64,000 nucleotides of DNA from positions 40,242 to 104,241 of the forward strand of contig JBCCHB010000041.1 in NCBI GenBank assembly GCA_039028975.1, written 5' to 3'. Below, piece by piece: positions 43,745 through 53,098 of this stretch (its first letter is position 1; the number at the start of each line of letters is the position of its first letter). Position numbers and translations under genes: made by a program. The notes beneath the pieces are model-generated. The model was not told the origin of the DNA. It made no database searches and was given only the letters and a program-made list of their open reading frames with translations. This DNA comes from JAHBNG01 sp039028975. Lineage in GTDB: Bacteria; Chloroflexota; Anaerolineae; Caldilineales; Caldilineaceae.

Positions 43745-45559
43745 TTGCAAGAACCCAAGTATATCGTCGGTATTGATTTAGGCACGACTCATTGCGTCGT
43801 TGCATACACATTGAGCGATTTGCCCGATGGCCAAGAACCAGAGGTCAAATTGTTGGAGATCCCTCAGATCATCGCGCCTGGCGAAGTGCAGGCCCAACCT
43901 TTGCTACCCTCTTTTCTCTTATTACCTGGTCCCCATGATGTGCCGCCAGATAGCCTGAGCTTGCCCTGGAATGCAGAGATGGAATTCGTGGTCGGAACCT
44001 TTGCTCGCAGTCGTGGCGCAGAGCTACCGAATCGACTGATTGCTTCGGCCAAGTCCTGGCTCTGCCATCGAGGCGTGGATCGAAACGCAGAGATCCTGCC
44101 TTGGGAGGCACCCAAAGATGCCCAACGCCTTTCTCCGGTGGAGGCCACATCCCGCTATCTAAGCCACATTCGCCAAGCATGGAATCAGGTGATGGCTGCA
44201 GACGATCTGGATTCACGTCTGGAGCAGCAGGAGATCTATCTAACTGTTCCGGCTTCTTTCGACGCTGTGGCGCGTGAGCTTACTGTTCAGGCGGCTCAGA
44301 TGGCCGGGTTCAATCAGTTGATTCTGTTAGAAGAGCCTCAAGCAGCCTTCTATTCATGGTTACAGGCGGAAGGTGGCAAATGGCGCGAGCGGATCAACGT
44401 GGGAGAGTCGGTGCTGGTCTGCGATGTAGGTGGTGGGACAAGCGACTTTAGCATTATTGAAGTCACTGAAGAAGAGGGCAACCTTGAGCTTCGCCGAGCA
44501 GCTGTGGGTGATCATATCCTCTTGGGTGGCGACAATATGGATCTGACGCTTGCCTATGCCGTTCGTGGGACACTGGCCCAAGCGGGTACCCAACTCGACA
44601 ACTGGCAATTCCAGGGCCTTTGGCATAGCTGTAGAAGCGCCAAAGAGCAGCTGATGAATGATCCAACGTTGGAGACGGTCCCTATTACAATTCTAGGCCG
44701 CGGCTCTTCACTACTCGGCAGCACCATCAGCACGGAGCTCACTCGTAGCCAGGTGGAATCGGTTCTGCTTCAGGGCTTTTTTCCTATAGGTGATGCCAGT
44801 GAATATCCTGAAAGCAAACCCCAAGTTGGTCTGCGTGAGATGGGATTGCCTTACGCAGCTGATGCAGCCATTACTCGGCACCTAGCTCAGTTCCTGGGAA
44901 CTCAGACGACCCAGAATGAAGAAGATGAAAAGCCAGCCTTCCCTGCGGCGGTTCTCTTTAATGGAGGCGTTATGAAGGCCGATCCGCTGCGTCACCAGAT
45001 TATGGAGGCCCTGGGCAAGTGGCGTGGGGATGAGCATGTGCGGGAACTGGATTCGGTAGACCTGGATCGTTCGGTGGCCATGGGCGCGGCCTATTATGGG
45101 TTGGTTCGACAGGGCAAAGGAATCCGCATTCGGGCTGGCACCTCTCGCACCTATTACATTGGCATCGAAAGTTCTATGCCGGCCGTTCCAGGTATTCCCA
45201 CACCCATCAAGGCCCTATGTGTGGTGCCTTTTGGCATGGAAGAAGGGACAGAAGCCGAGATTCTGACCAAGGAGTTTGGCCTCATTGTGGGCGAAACGGC
45301 CGTCTTTCCCCTGTTGGCAACCACCACTCGAAACAGTGACAAAGTTGGCCAGGAAGTGGAGGATTGGAGTGGCGAAATTGAGAAGATCACCGAAATGGAG
45401 ACCTTGCTGCCTGCGACCGATACAGATGAAGGCGGCACTGTCATTCCCGTTCTGCTGCAAAGTCGGGTAACCGAAATTGGTACCCTGGAACTCTGGTGTA
45501 TCTCACGCGATGACAATCGTCAGTGGAAGCTGGAATTTGCGATTCGAGAGGAAGAGTAG
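43745..45559 (+). CDS. Hsp70-family ATPase, first of a tandem pair
   Basis: The 604-residue protein carries the Hsp70/actin phosphate-binding motifs: 'IGIDLGTTHCVVAY' near the start, 'LLEEPQAAFYSWL' and 'VLVCDVGGGTSDFSII' in the middle, and 'LFNGGVM' near 410. The C-terminal part (about 460-604) is a beta domain but has no helical lid or EEVD-type end, so it is a divergent Hsp70 rather than DnaK. It begins with TTG 43745, supported by AGGA 9 bases upstream; no ATG fits. No grpE or dnaJ is nearby. A role with the DUF2760 protein and the second Hsp70 is inferred from conserved gene order. Confidence 0.88.
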   Translation: MQEPKYIVGIDLGTTHCVVAYTLSDLPDGQEPEVKLLEIPQIIAPGEVQAQPLLPSFLLLPGPHDVPPDSLSLPWNAEMEFVVGTFARSRGAELPNRLIASAKSWLCHRGVDRNAEILPWEAPKDAQRLSPVEATSRYLSHIRQAWNQVMAADDLDSRLEQQEIYLTVPASFDAVARELTVQAAQMAGFNQLILLEEPQAAFYSWLQAEGGKWRERINVGESVLVCDVGGGTSDFSIIEVTEEEGNLELRRAAVGDHILLGGDNMDLTLAYAVRGTLAQAGTQLDNWQFQGLWHSCRSAKEQLMNDPTLETVPITILGRGSSLLGSTISTELTRSQVESVLLQGFFPIGDASEYPESKPQVGLREMGLPYAADAAITRHLAQFLGTQTTQNEEDEKPAFPAAVLFNGGVMKADPLRHQIMEALGKWRGDEHVRELDSVDLDRSVAMGAAYYGLVRQGKGIRIRAGTSRTYYIGIESSMPAVPGIPTPIKALCVVPFGMEEGTEAEILTKEFGLIVGETAVFPLLATTTRNSDKVGQEVEDWSGEIEKITEMETLLPATDTDEGGTVIPVLLQSRVTEIGTLELWCISRDDNRQWKLEFAIREEE

Positions 45560-45563
45560 GTTG

Positions 45564-48500
45564 GTGGATAGTTTGGAAGAATTAGAGACTGAAGCATCAG
45601 TATCAGAAGAAATAGGCTATCGCTACGTCATTGGGATTGACCTAGGGACAACGAATTCTGCGGTGGCCTACGTAGATTTATATGTAGATTTACAGGAAGG
45701 GACATCCGAGGAGCATCAGGATAGTGGGTCGCTGGCGTCTGAGAATGGTAACAGCCCTGTTACAAAGCGGCAGATCCGCTACCTGCAAATCCCCCAACTG
45801 GTGGCCGCTGGAGAAGTAGGTATCCGTTCCGTGCTGCCTTCCTTTTTGTACTTACCCGGTGACTATGACTTGCCGGAGGGTAGCACCGATTTACCCTGGG
45901 CCGCAGAACGCATCTTTGCTGTTGGTGAATTTGCTCGTGAGCAAGGTGCCCATGTGCCAGAACGGTTGGTTGCGTCGGCCAAGTCCTGGCTCTCCTATAG
46001 CGCTGTTGATCGAACCGCGCCGATCCTGCCTTGGGGAAGCGACGATGATGTGGCTAAGGTTTCCCCGGTTGAAGCCAGCGTCCGGTACCTCCAGCATATC
46101 CGCGAAGCCTGGAATGAGCAGATGGCCGGGCAGGACGACGGGGCAGAATCGGACCAACAAAGTCAGTTTCAACCTCTTCAAGCCGATGAAGGCGATGGGG
46201 CCGCGCTCGGTGAAATGAGCTGGAGTGACCCGAATATCTTCGATGAACAGCTTGTCATCCTCACGGTTCCCGCCTCATTTGATGAAGTGGCTAGAGAACT
46301 GACCTTGACTGCAGCCCGGGAAGCGGGCATGAAGGGTGTGGTTTTGCTAGAGGAGCCCCAGGCCGCATTCTATGCTTGGCTCTCGCGCCATGAAGAGGAT
46401 TGGCAAAAGCGCATGAGTGCAGGCGAGCTGATTCTGGTCTGCGATGTGGGCGGTGGAACCTCTGACTTTACCGTCATTGCCGTGCGAGAGGGGGTTACAG
46501 GGCTGCGCTTTGATCGGCTCGCTGTAGGTGAGCACCTGATGCTTGGCGGGGACAATATGGATCTGGCGCTCGGTCGCTTTGCCGAAACCAGGATGTTGGG
46601 TCAACCCGGTAAGTTGGATCCTGGTCGCTGGCCACAACTTGTTTACCAATCTCGCAAAGCCAAAGAGATTCTTCTGGATCGAAGTACCAAAGAAGAGCAG
46701 GTTGAACTCTCCATTGTGGGCCAAGGCAGCAGCCTCATTGGAGGTACCCTGCGCGCCAGCCTGGATCGAACAGACATCGAACAGGTGATTCTAGATGGCT
46801 TCTTTCCCCAAACATCCTTAGATGCACCAGCATCTAGATCGGCCCGCTCAGGCTTGATGGAGTTGGGTCTTCCGTATGTTCAAGATCCGGCTATTACCCG
46901 TCATTTGGCCCAATTCTGGCAACGTTTTCAGCCCCTACTTCAAAGTGAAACGGGTCGCGAGGCGCTCTATCCTGACTATCTACTCTTTAACGGTGGTACG
47001 CTGGCTCCCCCCATCATTCGAGAGCGGATCCAAACGCAAGTCGGCGATTGGTTTGAGCCGCAGGCTGGTGTTGAATGGGTGCCTACGGAGCTAGAAAACC
47101 CTGTGCCTGAACTGGCGGTAGCTATGGGCGCAGCTTATTATGGTTTGGTCAGAGTGGGCCGAGGCGTTCGGGTTGGATCGGGTAGTCCCCGAGCGTTTTA
47201 TATTGGCGTGGGAAGTATTGAAGGGAATGCTGAAGAGAATCTAGTGGATCAGGGGGTTGGAAGAGAGCAAACAGAGAATGGTGCAATTCCTGAGTTGATT
47301 CGAGCCGTCTGTCTGGTCCCTCGCGGCACCGAAGAGGGAAGCGAGGTCCGCCTGAGTGAACTGGCCTTTGAGGCGCTGACCAACCAACCTGTCTCTTTCC
47401 AACTCTACACATCGAGCACCCGCTTGGGTGACAAGTTAGGTGATACTGTTTCCTTGACAGAGGATGAGATCACCTTGTTGCCACCGATTCAGACGGTTCT
47501 ACGCTATGGGCGCCGAGGGAGCGTAGATCGGTTGCCTGTTCAGCTAGGTGTGCGCCTAACCGAAGTAGGGACTTTGGAGTTATGGTGCTATGCCCAACGC
47601 AGTGAGCATCGCTGGCAGCTTCAGTTTGACATCCGTCAGGGAGAGGAGCCAACGAGTGACAAAGCTGTCGTAGCCGAGACGGTTGATCAGGCCATGATTG
47701 AGGCCGCTCAGGAGCTGATTCGCCAAACATTTGTCAAAGATGGAAACACGAACCACAAGCCCCAGGATCTTCGTAAGCAGTTGGAGGAGATGTTCAAACT
47801 CTCTAAAGAATCCTGGCCCGTGCCGCTCATCCGTCAACTGGCTGATGCCCTATTGGAAGTGATGAATGAGCGGGCCATCAGCGCCGAACATGAGGCACGC
47901 TGGCTCAACCTGCTGGGTTTTTGTCTGCGCCCAGGATTTGGGGATCCAGTCGATGAATGGCGCATGAAGAGGGTATGGACTCTCTATTTCCAGGGTTTGC
48001 AGTTCCCCAAAAGTACCCAAAATCGGACCGAGTGGTGGATCTTCTGGCGTCGGGTTGCAGGAGGGATGAAGGCAGGGCAGCAGGCCGACTTCTTCAGCCA
48101 TATTCGTTCTTACATATTGGCAGGCGGTAGCAAACGGCGCAAGAAATCAAAGAGTCCTTATCCCAAACACCTGGGGGATGCCGAACTCTCGGAGATCTGG
48201 TTGGCCCTAGCGAATTTTGAATGGCTGCCGGTCAATATTAAGGTGGAGCTAGGGCGTACGTTGCTCAAAAAAGGCAAGCGCGGGTACAAGTTGCAAGAGC
48301 TGTGGGCGTTGAGTCGCTTTGGCGCGCGCACCCCAGCCTATGGCCCCATCGACCGACTGATTCCTGGCACAGAGGCATCGGCTTGGCTAGAGACGATTCT
48401 GAATCTGCCCTTGCAGCAGGCAGATGGGGTGGCTCAGGTTTTGGTGATGTTGGCGCGTCACACCGGGGATCGGGTTCGAGACGTACCCGAGGAGAATCGA

Positions 48501-48650
48501 GATCGAGTCGCTAAGTGGTTAGAGCAGCATCCCCGCTCAGACCGCTTTCAATCTTTGCTGATGGATGCAGAGGCTAATCTGGACAAGGAAGAGCAAGAGC
48601 GGCTCTTTGGCGAGTCTTTGCCTGAAGGATTGGTGTTGGTTTCGCCCTAA
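45564..48650 (+). CDS. Hsp70-family ATPase with long C-terminal domain (DUF3731-like)
   Basis: The protein of about 1028 residues repeats the architecture of its neighbour (about 20-720: 'IGIDLGTTNSAVAYV', 'VVLLEEPQAAFYAWL', 'LVCDVGGGTSDFTVI') and adds about 300 residues of helical C-terminal domain ('WRMKRVWTLYFQGLQFP', 'VKVELGRTLLKKGKRGYK' in outline), which fits DUF3731. An insertion with 'DDGAESDQQSQ' lies near residue 190. I start at GTG 45564, just after the upstream stop (45559); TTG 45561 is an alternative and an ATG much further upstream would overlap the first gene. It is a paralogue, not a copy, of the first Hsp70, so the two probably form a heteromeric chaperone-like system. Confidence 0.88.
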   Translation: MDSLEELETEASVSEEIGYRYVIGIDLGTTNSAVAYVDLYVDLQEGTSEEHQDSGSLASENGNSPVTKRQIRYLQIPQLVAAGEVGIRSVLPSFLYLPGDYDLPEGSTDLPWAAERIFAVGEFAREQGAHVPERLVASAKSWLSYSAVDRTAPILPWGSDDDVAKVSPVEASVRYLQHIREAWNEQMAGQDDGAESDQQSQFQPLQADEGDGAALGEMSWSDPNIFDEQLVILTVPASFDEVARELTLTAAREAGMKGVVLLEEPQAAFYAWLSRHEEDWQKRMSAGELILVCDVGGGTSDFTVIAVREGVTGLRFDRLAVGEHLMLGGDNMDLALGRFAETRMLGQPGKLDPGRWPQLVYQSRKAKEILLDRSTKEEQVELSIVGQGSSLIGGTLRASLDRTDIEQVILDGFFPQTSLDAPASRSARSGLMELGLPYVQDPAITRHLAQFWQRFQPLLQSETGREALYPDYLLFNGGTLAPPIIRERIQTQVGDWFEPQAGVEWVPTELENPVPELAVAMGAAYYGLVRVGRGVRVGSGSPRAFYIGVGSIEGNAEENLVDQGVGREQTENGAIPELIRAVCLVPRGTEEGSEVRLSELAFEALTNQPVSFQLYTSSTRLGDKLGDTVSLTEDEITLLPPIQTVLRYGRRGSVDRLPVQLGVRLTEVGTLELWCYAQRSEHRWQLQFDIRQGEEPTSDKAVVAETVDQAMIEAAQELIRQTFVKDGNTNHKPQDLRKQLEEMFKLSKESWPVPLIRQLADALLEVMNERAISAEHEARWLNLLGFCLRPGFGDPVDEWRMKRVWTLYFQGLQFPKSTQNRTEWWIFWRRVAGGMKAGQQADFFSHIRSYILAGGSKRRKKSKSPYPKHLGDAELSEIWLALANFEWLPVNIKVELGRTLLKKGKRGYKLQELWALSRFGARTPAYGPIDRLIPGTEASAWLETILNLPLQQADGVAQVLVMLARHTGDRVRDVPEENRDRVAKWLEQHPRSDRFQSLLMDAEANLDKEEQERLFGESLPEGLVLVSP

Positions 48651-49441
48651 TCGCCATGAGGGCGTAAATTGGCGTTTTGAAGAAGCACTTCTACCCAAGC
48701 TTGCTCACCTTTCGTCAGGGTTACCGAAGGTGATTGAGTATAGTCAATCATTAGGTCGTAGCGACCGGCATCGTAACATCGATTTAGGAGCATAGGAAGA
48801 TCCAAGACTACGTCGGGATCTGCTGCTCTAAGCGGAATTAAACATCGGGGAAGTCGCACTTTTAGTGGAATAGGATATAGTTCTAATCGGTTGCGACGGT
48901 TTGAACGACTGACACTGATCATATAGCGCCAGTCAGCGGGTTTGCTAATGGGAACATCACGAGCCAAGACTGTGGACCGACCATATCCGAGCAGATCAAT
49001 CTCAACCAGATTTGCATGAGTCGTCAAGATCTGATTCTGTTTCTGGATATACTTTTCTCGTTCTGTACCAACTTTGTTTCCAGGGCTTAGCACTTCAATT
49101 AGGGTCACAACATCGCCTGTTTGGCGATAGACAATCTCGATAAAGGGCACAGATCGTTCTTCATCGAGATACGTGACGATTTGCGGTTGATCCGCAACCA
49201 ACTCGGCGGGTGTGACTTGGGAATTTGGGATCTGTAGCGTTGGTTCAACAACCATAACATCGGGGACATATCCGCTTTGGGCCGTAGCAATTTCAATTCT
49301 TTCACCAACGCGAGCTAGGTATTTGGGCTGAACCGCAAGCTGAATTGTATCTGCAATATATGTGATGAGTCGCAGGTGGATACCTGGCCAGATCGCTCGA
49401 TCCTCTAAGTAGGGATCCATACCTGGAAATGGACTTGGCAT
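48647..49441 (-). CDS. DUF4058 family protein
   Basis: The 264-residue product begins 'MPSPFPGMDPYLE', the hallmark of DUF4058, followed by 'GYVPDVMVV' and 'VTLIEVLSPGNK', which resemble the metal-binding pattern of restriction-endonuclease-like (Uma2-type) folds: an Asp followed by E-x-L-S-P-x-N-K. Function is unknown; the fold is nuclease-like. I chose ATG 49441 because AGGAG lies 6 bases upstream. It is convergent with the Hsp70 gene, overlapping it by four bases. DUF4058 genes are frequent and scattered in cyanobacteria and Chloroflexota, and may behave as accessory or mobile genes. Confidence 0.88.
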   Translation of the reverse strand: MPSPFPGMDPYLEDRAIWPGIHLRLITYIADTIQLAVQPKYLARVGERIEIATAQSGYVPDVMVVEPTLQIPNSQVTPAELVADQPQIVTYLDEERSVPFIEIVYRQTGDVVTLIEVLSPGNKVGTEREKYIQKQNQILTTHANLVEIDLLGYGRSTVLARDVPISKPADWRYMISVSRSNRRNRLELYPIPLKVRLPRCLIPLRAADPDVVLDLPMLLNRCYDAGRYDLMIDYTQSPSVTLTKGEQAWVEVLLQNANLRPHGD

Positions 49442-49547
49442 TTTGCGCTCCTTTGTGAGCTGACTATAGACATTTTCCACTTCATAGTATACCATATTTT
49501 AAACCAAGTGAATTACCATCCAACAATCATAACCAAAGGAGAATCTA

Positions 49548-50597
49548 ATGGCTACTGAAATCATTCGTGTCGGCATTGTGGGTGCTGGCGGCAACACGAA
49601 ACTGCACCATATTCCTAAACTCCAGGCCATTGAGGGCGTAGAAGTCGTAAGCGTTGTCAACCGCAGCCGGGAATCATCCCAACGGGTAGCCGATGAGTTT
49701 GGCATCCCCACTGTTTATGATAGCTGGCAAGAGCTAATCAACGCGGACGACACCAACGCCATTGTAATCGGTACGTGGCCCTATATGCACTGTCGACTGA
49801 CCCTTGCCGCGCTAGCCGCCAACAAACATGTCATGTGCGAAGCGCGCATGGCCATGAATGCATCCGAAGCCCACCAGATGCGCAACGCCTCGCGCGAGAA
49901 ACCCCATCTTATCAGCCAAATCGTGCCTTCTCCTTTCTCATTTGGCGTAGATGCAACCATCCAACGGCTCATCGGTGAGGGCTATCTGGGCAATTTGTTG
50001 GCGATTGCGGCTCGCAGCAATGCCAATGCCTTCCTCAATCAAGACGGCCCCTTGCTGTGGCGACATGACTTTGACCTGAGCGGCCTCAACATCATGTTTA
50101 TGGGTATCTGGTATGAGGCTATGATGCGCTGGGTAGGGGGAGCCAAGAGGGTTACTGCAATGGGTAAGACCTTTGTCACTATGCGTAAGAATGCTGATGG
50201 CCATATGCGTCCGGTCCGTATTCCCGAACATCTGGACATTATCGGTGAGATGGATTGCGGTGCGCAGCTTCATATGCAGTGTTCCACCGTAACCGGGTTG
50301 GCCGGCACCACCAATGCCTACCTCTATGGTGACCAGGGTACCCTCTTTGTTGATGCCACCAATGCCCAGGACAACAAACTATACGGCGGCCGTCGGGGTG
50401 ATGATGAGCTGAAAGAGATTGAGATCCCCGAATCGGAGCGAGGCTCGTGGCGCGTTGAAGAAGAATTTGTTGCTGCCATTCGGGGTGAGGAAGAGATCAC
50501 CCGTACTTCTTTTGAAGATGGCGTCAAATATATGGAATTTACCGAGGCTGTGAATCGGAGTATGGCTGAGGGTCGAACAGTGGCGTTGCCGTTGTAG
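49548..50597 (+). CDS. Gfo/Idh/MocA family oxidoreductase
   Basis: The 349-residue protein has a Rossmann start 'IRVGIVGAGGNTKLHHIP' (NAD(P)-binding) and the C-terminal alpha/beta domain of the family. AAGGAG precedes the ATG by 5 bases. The usual 'EKP' triad, whose Lys takes part in catalysis, is replaced: the family motif region reads 'HVMCEARMAMNASEAH', so the catalytic Lys is missing. The enzyme may therefore be inactive, act by another residue, or be a ligand binder. It is followed by an HpcH/HpaI-type aldolase 80 bases later, which suggests a joint pathway for a sugar or sugar-acid derivative. Confidence 0.87.
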   Translation: MATEIIRVGIVGAGGNTKLHHIPKLQAIEGVEVVSVVNRSRESSQRVADEFGIPTVYDSWQELINADDTNAIVIGTWPYMHCRLTLAALAANKHVMCEARMAMNASEAHQMRNASREKPHLISQIVPSPFSFGVDATIQRLIGEGYLGNLLAIAARSNANAFLNQDGPLLWRHDFDLSGLNIMFMGIWYEAMMRWVGGAKRVTAMGKTFVTMRKNADGHMRPVRIPEHLDIIGEMDCGAQLHMQCSTVTGLAGTTNAYLYGDQGTLFVDATNAQDNKLYGGRRGDDELKEIEIPESERGSWRVEEEFVAAIRGEEEITRTSFEDGVKYMEFTEAVNRSMAEGRTVALPL

Positions 50598-50604
50598 AGG
50601 CTAA

Positions 50605-50657
50605 ATGAATAAGATGATATGGGGTCTCCTCATCCTGTCGCCTCTCATCTCATTCAT
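50605..50657. terminator. Inverted repeat between oxidoreductase and aldolase
   Basis: ATGAATAAGATGA (50605-50617) pairs with TCATCTCATTCAT (50645-50657), with one mismatch in 13, around a 27-base loop. It lies between the oxidoreductase stop and the aldolase RBS and could attenuate transcription or protect the mRNA end; there is no T run. Confidence 0.5.
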
Positions 50658-50677
50658 CTTTCGATAAGGAGAAACCG

Positions 50678-51559
50678 ATGACGACTCGAATCAATCGTGC
50701 CATTGAATTGCTCGCGCAAGGACAGCCCATCTACTATACTGGGGGGCATACTGGCCATGTACTGACTTATGAACAGGGATTGGCAGATGCCCGTACGTGG
50801 GCCGATTATATCAATATTGGTATGGAGCATGGTGCCTTTAATATGGCTGGCCTTGATGAGTATATGCGAGGCTTGGTGGACGGTGGCCCGACCCGCAGCG
50901 GGCACCGGACGCCAACGGTGATTGTTGAGGCACCCGTGGAGGGGACATCGGAAGAGATGGTGCGCTTTAATGCCTGGCAATTCCGCCAAATTCTTGCTCG
51001 GGGAGTCCATGGGATCCTTCTCTGTCAGGCTGAATCTGCAGCCGCTGTGCGGGCATTTGTAGAAGCGTGCCGCTACCCCATCAATCGGCTAGGGGTAGGT
51101 CAGGGTGTTGGTGTCGGGCGTCGGGGCGTTGGTTCCGAACCGGGGACAACGTCGATTTGGGGCGTCGACCGAGATACCTATATTCGTAAGGCTGATCCCT
51201 GGCCGCTGAATCCGGATGGAGAGCTACTGCTGGGATTGAAGATTGAGTCTGCCGCGGCGATTCCCCATGTGGAAGAGATTCTCGGTGTGCCGGGTATCGG
51301 CTTTGCGGAAATGGGGCCAGGTGATTTGAGTCTCTCTTTGGGATACGAACGACCTCCCAAGCCACTGCCCCCTGAAATGCTGAATGTACGTCGACGAGCG
51401 CTAAAGGCGTGCCAGGAACGAGGTATCGCCTATTTAGCTGGCACGACGCCAGATCAGGTAACTGCTGAAATTGATGAAGGTGTACGGGTGATTGGTGGCC
51501 ACAACGAAGAGAATGCCAAGATTGGTCGGGCGCATACGGGGCGGACCATGCCGGTATAG
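50678..51559 (+). CDS. HpcH/HpaI-type aldolase
   Basis: The 293-residue enzyme belongs to the HpcH/HpaI aldolase/citrate lyase family, which cleaves or forms C-C bonds through a divalent-metal-bound pyruvate enolate. Motifs: 'ADYINIGMEHGAFNM', 'GVHGILLCQAESAAAVRAFVEA' in outline, and 'PGIGFAEMGPGDLSLSLGY', where the Glu and Asp would bind the metal. AAGGAG precedes the ATG by 6 bases. It is slightly longer than bacterial HpaI (about 265). It probably acts with the oxidoreductase just upstream, though the substrate is unknown. Confidence 0.87.
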   Translation: MTTRINRAIELLAQGQPIYYTGGHTGHVLTYEQGLADARTWADYINIGMEHGAFNMAGLDEYMRGLVDGGPTRSGHRTPTVIVEAPVEGTSEEMVRFNAWQFRQILARGVHGILLCQAESAAAVRAFVEACRYPINRLGVGQGVGVGRRGVGSEPGTTSIWGVDRDTYIRKADPWPLNPDGELLLGLKIESAAAIPHVEEILGVPGIGFAEMGPGDLSLSLGYERPPKPLPPEMLNVRRRALKACQERGIAYLAGTTPDQVTAEIDEGVRVIGGHNEENAKIGRAHTGRTMPV

Positions 51560-51606
51560 TTTACCTGAAAATAGAACACTCGATCATTGCTAAAGTGACC
51601 AGATTA

Positions 51607-51634
51607 ACTAAAGAAGAAATTGGGCTTCTTTAGT
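51607..51634 (+). terminator. Hairpin after the aldolase gene
   Basis: ACTAAAGAAG (51607-51616) is a perfect inverted repeat of CTTCTTTAGT (51625-51634) with an 8-base loop, 48 bases after the aldolase stop. A T run is absent, so the terminator call is tentative. Confidence 0.5.
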
Positions 51635-51749
51635 GCTAGTAGTCCACAGTTGCTTGGTCATTTAGTCTAACGTTGGCTTTTTCGATGTAGTTTCCATTGC
51701 AGTCTACCGAGTCTCGTATCTTTCATACATAAAGCTGAATAGGAATATT

Positions 51750-52235
51750 ATGAATCAAGATGTATATGTTCCTCCTGGCGGGCCTCCCCAGGTCGAGCCG
51801 CCCAGCAAAGATATTTACGCCACGATGGGCGAAGAGAATATCTTTCGAATGTTGGAGGACTTTTATGTGGAGTTGGGAAAGTCTTCCATCGGCCACATGT
51901 TTCCCAAGGATCTGGTGAAGGCATCCCAGAAGTCCGCTGCCTTTTTTGTTGGACTGCTGGGTGGGCCGCCCCTATACCATGAGCGATATGGCAACCCGAT
52001 GATGCGTGCTCGCCACCTGCCCTTTCCGATTGATGATGAGGCGCGCCAGGTTTGGTTGGCCTGCTTTGACAAGGTGTTGGAGAATGCACCGGAGACCTAC
52101 GACTTTCCGCCCCAGCATATTCTAGGCTTTCGCAATTTTTTGGTCGGTTTCTCAAGTTGGATGGTTAATCGACGCTCTGAAAATAGCCGATCTGACAATG
52201 AGCCATCCGATGGACTGAGCCTTCGTAGTATATAG
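51750..52235 (+). CDS. Truncated hemoglobin (group II-like)
   Basis: The 161-residue protein matches the 2-over-2 truncated globins: 'IYATMGEENIFRMLEDFY' at the start of the fold, the 'GGPPLYHERYGNPMMRARH' block with the proximal His89, and 'HLPFPIDDEARQVWLACF', typical of group II (GlbO-like). It should bind heme and O2 or NO. A Pro-rich N-terminal tail of about 20 residues precedes the core. ATG 51750 has AGGA 5 bases upstream. The neighbours (an aldolase and KtrA in the other direction) give no clue to its role. Confidence 0.92.
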   Translation: MNQDVYVPPGGPPQVEPPSKDIYATMGEENIFRMLEDFYVELGKSSIGHMFPKDLVKASQKSAAFFVGLLGGPPLYHERYGNPMMRARHLPFPIDDEARQVWLACFDKVLENAPETYDFPPQHILGFRNFLVGFSSWMVNRRSENSRSDNEPSDGLSLRSI

Positions 52236-52237
52236 CT

Positions 52238-52900
52238 CTACTCAGCCAAATACTCCTGCAACCTGTCCACCGCTTTTTTTGTGCCAAGCAGGAGTATGTT
52301 GTCTTGCTTCTGCAGTACAAACTCGGCATTCGGGCTGACGGTGATATCACCATTCCGGTCGACCGTAATGACCTGTATGCCAAAACGTTTGGGTAATTTC
52401 AGCTCCCCCAATGGGCCAGCCAACCTCATTGTCACTTGCACCTCAAGAACCGCATAATTCTCGCCCAAATCTAAAGCCTCTAGTACGGATGGTGAATGAA
52501 GCTGTTTGGCCAACCGCACCCCCATATCATGTTCTGGCTGAACCACCTGATCTGCACCCACTTTTGATAGGACTTGTGCAGCCACTGCATTACGAGCCTT
52601 GCTAATTACATAGGGTGCACCGATAGCCTTGGCTGCAACAGTGGCCAAAATATTCGCTTCCAAATCCTGACCGATAGCGACGATTACCGTATCAAAGTTC
52701 TGAGCACCTAGCTGGCGCAGGATGTTCTCATCTGTCGCATCGGCAATCATTACATGGGTGACTCGATGCATTATGTCTTCAATGACATCTTCCCGATCAT
52801 CCACGACAACGACTTCATGATCCATCTGATATAGGGTGGTGGCTAGAGCTGTGCCAAAGCGCCCTGCTCCTAGAACCAGATACTGTTTTTTTGTTGACAT
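52238..52900 (-). CDS. ktrA: KtrA/TrkA-type potassium channel regulator
   Basis: The 220-residue protein has one RCK_N domain with a Rossmann fold ('YLVLGAGRFGTALATTLY', then 'DATDENILRQLGAQNFDTVI'), which binds nucleotides such as ATP/ADP or NAD(H), and a C-terminal RCK_C domain (about 140-220). A single RCK unit of this size is the KtrA/TrkA-N form that gates the KtrB membrane pore. The stop lies three bases after the globin stop, tail to tail. It lies 198 bases downstream of KtrB in the same direction, so they are probably co-transcribed although the gap is larger than usual. Confidence 0.9.
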   Translation of the reverse strand: MSTKKQYLVLGAGRFGTALATTLYQMDHEVVVVDDREDVIEDIMHRVTHVMIADATDENILRQLGAQNFDTVIVAIGQDLEANILATVAAKAIGAPYVISKARNAVAAQVLSKVGADQVVQPEHDMGVRLAKQLHSPSVLEALDLGENYAVLEVQVTMRLAGPLGELKLPKRFGIQVITVDRNGDITVSPNAEFVLQKQDNILLLGTKKAVDRLQEYLAE

Positions 52901-53098
52901 CTTTTATCCAGTACATTTGACTTGAGTTTGATTACTGCTTACTCACTTCCATTTACCATTCTCTATCCTCAGTAGTTCACGAAAGGTACTCGTTTCCGTG
53001 GAATGAGCATTCTCTAATGAGGATCTGCCTCGAGAAGTCCGGCGTAAGAGAACGCCTCCTCCACCGAAATCGTGTACTACTGGTCCTGCATTCACCAT

